DNA of 64,000 bases. Source: Halalkalicoccus sp. NIPERK01 (lineage in GTDB: Archaea > Halobacteriota > Halobacteria > Halobacteriales > Halalkalicoccaceae). The stretch covers positions 1-64,000 of the forward strand of contig NZ_JASVVV010000003.1 in the NCBI RefSeq assembly GCF_030287405.1, written 5' to 3'. The position numbers were made by a program, and so were the translations under genes. The notes beneath the pieces are model-generated. The model searched no databases. It saw only the letters and a program-made list of their open reading frames with translations, and was not told the origin of the DNA. This document shows, in pieces, positions 61,562 to 64,000 of the stretch. How positions within the stretch are numbered: the first letter of the stretch is position 1; the number at the start of each line of letters is the position of its first letter.

Positions 61562-62902
61562 TCACGCCGAGGCGATCGCCTCGCGGAACATCGAGATCCC
61601 CAACTCTATCTCGCGTTCCGTGACGTCGAGCGGCGGCAGCAGCCTGATCGTGCTGTGACCACACCCCAGCGTGAGCAGGCCCCGCCGGAGTCCCGCCTTC
61701 ACGACGGCGTCGCGCCGTTCCTTCGAGTCGAACTCAACGGCGAGCATCAGGCCCTTTCCCCGAATGTCCGTGACGCCCTCGGGGTCGGCGTCGCGGAGCA
61801 GTTCCTTCACCTGCCGACCGCGCTCGACGGCGTTGTCGAGCAGATCGTGGTCGCGGATCGCGTCGATGGTCAGCGCCCCCTGGAGGGCGGCGATCACGTC
61901 GCCTCCGCCCCACGTCGATCCCAACCTGTTTTTCTCCTCGGGGAAGATCTCCGAGCGGGAGATCGTCGCCCCCGAGCGAAGCGCCTTCGCGCTACAGATC
62001 ACGTCCGGCTCGATGGCGTAGTGGTCCGACGCCCACATCTTCCCCGTCCGACCGAGTCCGCTTTGGATCTCGTCGACGATCAGGTGGACGTCGTGGGTCT
62101 CGCAGGTCCGCTGTACCTCCTCCATGAACGCGTCGCTCGGGAACCGATAGCCCCCGACACCCTGGATCGGTTCGAGTATCAGGAAGGCGACCTCGGCGGG
62201 ATCGAGGTAGCCCCGCTCGGGATCGAGCATGCGTTCGAGCTGTGAGCGCCCGCCCGCGAAGAACCCACACGAACACGTCGACTCCCCGCAGGTGCGGTCC
62301 TCGCAGAAGGGCACCGTCCGGGTGCCGGCGATCTCGGGGTACGCGCGGGTGTAGACGTCGCCGGCCCGCGTCAGCGAGAGCGTTCCGACGGTCCGGCCGT
62401 GGAAGGCACCCAGAAAGGTGATCCCGTACTTGCGCTCGGGGGTGTTCGCGTATGAGATCTTCAACGCGTTCTCGATGGCCTCCGCGCCCGAGTTCGAGAG
62501 GAAGACGGTGTCCATGTCGTACTGCGAGGAGATCTCCACGAGGCGCTCCATGAGCTGGGCCGCCCCCGGGACCTCGGGCTCGACGGGGCCGCCCGGCGAC
62601 CCGGCGTAGAAGTCCTGGCCGGCGATCTTCAGCGGGTCGACGAGGTCGAACTCCGCCATCCGGTCCAGAACTTTGGGGTTGTTGTACCCGAGCGGCGCGG
62701 CCCCGATGTGGCAGGTGAAATCCAGGAAGACGTTGCCGTCGAGGTCGGTGCAGAACGGGCCCTCCGCGTCCCCGGTGACGTCCCAGGCGAACTCGTGGGC
62801 GTGCTCGCTGGGCGCGGAGTAGCGGTGGTGGTACTCGATCCACTCTCGGGTCCGCTCCCCCGGGAGTCGCCGAACGCTCGGCTCCGCACTGTCGCGATCC
62901 AT
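61562..62902 (-). CDS. Class III PLP aminotransferase with a Cys-rich insertion
   Basis: 446 residues. Class III blocks: [91 protein letters not shown] and ICSAKALRSGATIS (PLP Lys). An unusual segment near residues 198-212 has four Cys, CEDRTCGESTCSC, a possible metal or disulfide site. It acts on an omega-amino acid; with doeA directly downstream, 2,4-diaminobutyrate is a reasonable guess. The start codon lies at the end of a near-perfect operator, with TATA (TTTAATAA) 25 bp upstream. Confidence 0.85.
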   Translation of the reverse strand: MDRDSAEPSVRRLPGERTREWIEYHHRYSAPSEHAHEFAWDVTGDAEGPFCTDLDGNVFLDFTCHIGAAPLGYNNPKVLDRMAEFDLVDPLKIAGQDFYAGSPGGPVEPEVPGAAQLMERLVEISSQYDMDTVFLSNSGAEAIENALKISYANTPERKYGITFLGAFHGRTVGTLSLTRAGDVYTRAYPEIAGTRTVPFCEDRTCGESTCSCGFFAGGRSQLERMLDPERGYLDPAEVAFLILEPIQGVGGYRFPSDAFMEEVQRTCETHDVHLIVDEIQSGLGRTGKMWASDHYAIEPDVICSAKALRSGATISRSEIFPEEKNRLGSTWGGGDVIAALQGALTIDAIRDHDLLDNAVERGRQVKELLRDADPEGVTDIRGKGLMLAVEFDSKERRDAVVKAGLRRGLLTLGCGHSTIRLLPPLDVTEREIELGISMFREAIASA

Positions 62903-62918
62903 ACACGGAAACCGTATA
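62902..62918 (-). promoter_or_regulatory. Candidate operator, site 8, ending on the aminotransferase start codon
   Basis: On the minus strand TATACGG-TTT-CCGTGTA, a palindrome with one mismatch whose last A is the first base of the ATG, exactly as in site 4. It fills the space between TATA box and start of a leaderless promoter. Confidence 0.6.
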
Positions 62919-63003
62919 CTTCGTTATTAAATCTTGTCGTCGGATGGCCGCCGATAGCGGTCGCTGTCCGTTCGCAACCGGGAAAATCGGGGAGGCGACT
63001 ACG

Positions 63004-64000
63004 TCAGCACTCCGACCAGCCGCAGGACTCGCAGGTCTTACAGCCCTCCGAGTAGTACAGCGTCATCGACCCGCAGTCGGGACACTCGGGGCTCTCGCCC
63101 GCGTCGATGAGGTCCTGGTGGGCGTCCTCCGAGGAACCCGATTCGACCGCGGCCCTACCGTCGGAGTCCGATGGACTCCGGTCTACTCCGGAATCACTCC
63201 GTGATTCCAGGCCGCCGTCGGAACTCGGTCGCTTCCGCGGTCGGTCGGACTCGTCGTCGGCGTCCTCCAGTTCGGTGAGGTTCTGCTGTTTGGGGTAGGC
63301 GCGTTCGATGTCGCCGTCGAGGTAGCGCCGCATCGCGGTGCCGATCGCGTCGGGGATCGAGTTGATCTGCTGGCCCTTGTCCCAGGCGACCTTCGGCGAG
63401 CGGATCCCCTGGAGTTCGCTCGCGATCTCCTCGGGGTCGACGCCCGACCGCAGGGCGGTCGAGATGGTCTTCGCGAGCGCCTCGGTGAAGCTCGCGGTGA
63501 ACCCGCCCGAGTTGCCGATGTTGGCGAACAGTTCGAACGGCCGGCCGTTCTCGTCCTCGTTGATGTTGACGTAGAGCTTGCCGTAGCCGGTGTCGATGCG
63601 CTGGGTGACGCCGTAGAGGACGTCCGGACGCGCTCGTTTCGTGGCGTACTGGCCGGATTCGGGGGTGAAGTCGAGGTCGCCTTCGAGAACCGAGCGGACC
63701 TCCTCGTGGGTGAGGAACTCGTCGATCCCGCCGAAGACCTCGGTGATCTGCTCGACCAGCGCCTCCGCGGCCTCCTCCTCGTCGGCGAACTCCGCGTTGT
63801 CCGCCCGCGTGGTCAGCACCTGCTTCGAGCGGGTGCCGTCCCGGTAGACGGTCACGCCCTTGCCGCCGTTGTCGTAGATGTAGCGATACACCTCCTCCAT
63901 GTCCTCCTTCGTCGCGGAGTTGGGGAAGTTACACGTCTTCGAGATGGCGCTGTCGACGCCTTCCTGGCAGGCACACTGGACGGCGGCGTGATCCTTGCCC
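63004..64000 (-). CDS. nrdJ: Class II (adenosylcobalamin-dependent) ribonucleotide reductase, C-terminal part
   Basis: The last 331 residues; the start lies right of the window. The frame is open through base 64000 and begins with AVQCACQEGVDSAISKTCNF, then PNSATKEDMEEVYRYIYDNG and KGVTVYRDGTRSKQVL, the C-terminal part of the class II catalytic domain. A TSCPD-like region follows (YGVTQRIDTGYGKLYVNIN) with a second block (FANIGNSGGFTASFTEALAK). After a Ser/Asp/Arg-rich linker comes a zinc ribbon (CPDCGSMTLYYSEGCKTCESCGW). The linker DNA contains two perfect short inverted repeats (63163-63179, 63190-63208). Confidence 0.92.
   Translation of the reverse strand, partial: GKDHAAVQCACQEGVDSAISKTCNFPNSATKEDMEEVYRYIYDNGGKGVTVYRDGTRSKQVLTTRADNAEFADEEEAAEALVEQITEVFGGIDEFLTHEEVRSVLEGDLDFTPESGQYATKRARPDVLYGVTQRIDTGYGKLYVNINEDENGRPFELFANIGNSGGFTASFTEALAKTISTALRSGVDPEEIASELQGIRSPKVAWDKGQQINSIPDAIGTAMRRYLDGDIERAYPKQQNLTELEDADDESDRPRKRPSSDGGLESRSDSGVDRSPSDSDGRAAVESGSSEDAHQDLIDAGESPECPDCGSMTLYYSEGCKTCESCGWSEC
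63163..63208. repeat. Two adjacent inverted repeats in the nrdJ linker
   Basis: GGAGTCC-GAT-GGACTCC (63163-63179) and GGAATCAC-TCC-GTGATTCC (63190-63208) are perfect. They lie in the part encoding the low-complexity Ser/Asp/Arg linker, a place that tolerates insertions. They may mark small palindromic insertions. Confidence 0.5.

Overview
The window is from a halophilic archaeon (class Halobacteria). Evidence: high GC content, very acidic proteins, Tat-type lipoprotein signals, TATA/BRE promoters with leaderless starts, archaeal housekeeping genes (thermosome, RIO1 kinase, aIF1A, KH protein, Trm1, GTP cyclohydrolase MptA, DUF460), haloarchaeal GshA, an elongator tRNA-Met with an intron, and a haloarchaeal-type CRISPR repeat. 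The genus cannot be fixed from the sequence alone. No insertion sequence, prophage or replication origin was recognised.

Layout. 0-8.4 kb: end of a beta-helix protein, then an adenosylcobalamin-dependent ethanolamine ammonia-lyase operon (eutB-eutC-eutA, minus strand) divergent from a tripartite tricarboxylate transporter (tctC-tctB-tctA, plus strand). 8.5-20 kb: sugar nucleotide genes (nucleotidyltransferase-glmS), msrB, a fused siroheme decarboxylase, a TrpD-like protein, gshA, an AspA/AstE-type deacylase, cyclophilin, ferredoxin and several small membrane proteins. 20-34 kb: bacterio-opsin-activator-type regulator, GNAT, DegT aminotransferase, MBL hydrolase, DUF99, uracil-DNA glycosylase, hisH, trm1, BrkB-like protein, glnA divergent from lrp, and the thermosome. 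34-43.6 kb: KH, RIO1 and aIF1A (with an HpcH aldolase between KH and RIO1), DUF460, RNase Z, an orphan 10-repeat CRISPR array, vapBC with its own palindromic operator, mptA and NAD kinase. 44-47.6 kb: a small accessory unit in which a 61-bp element occurs twice, once before a DUF1059-like gene and once before an osmC-methyltransferase-membrane protein operon, with a FilR1-like regulator between them. 47.7-51 kb: HTH pair, intron-containing tRNA-Met, a two-repeat conserved protein and small zinc-finger proteins.

51-62.9 kb is the most interesting region. It holds a PLP ammonia-lyase, two class III aminotransferases, a BCCT osmolyte transporter, an unknown gene, an AbgA-like M20 amidohydrolase, a D-2-hydroxyacid dehydrogenase, malate:quinone oxidoreductase and a DoeA/EutD-type ectoine hydrolase. 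Together they suggest uptake and catabolism of ectoine or a related cyclic solute through diaminobutyrate. A 17-bp sequence (consensus about TATACGR-WWW-CYGTGTA) recurs in nearly every promoter region of this cluster, twice ending exactly on the start codon. It is a candidate operator of a shared, unidentified regulator. The window ends inside a class II (B12-dependent) ribonucleotide reductase.
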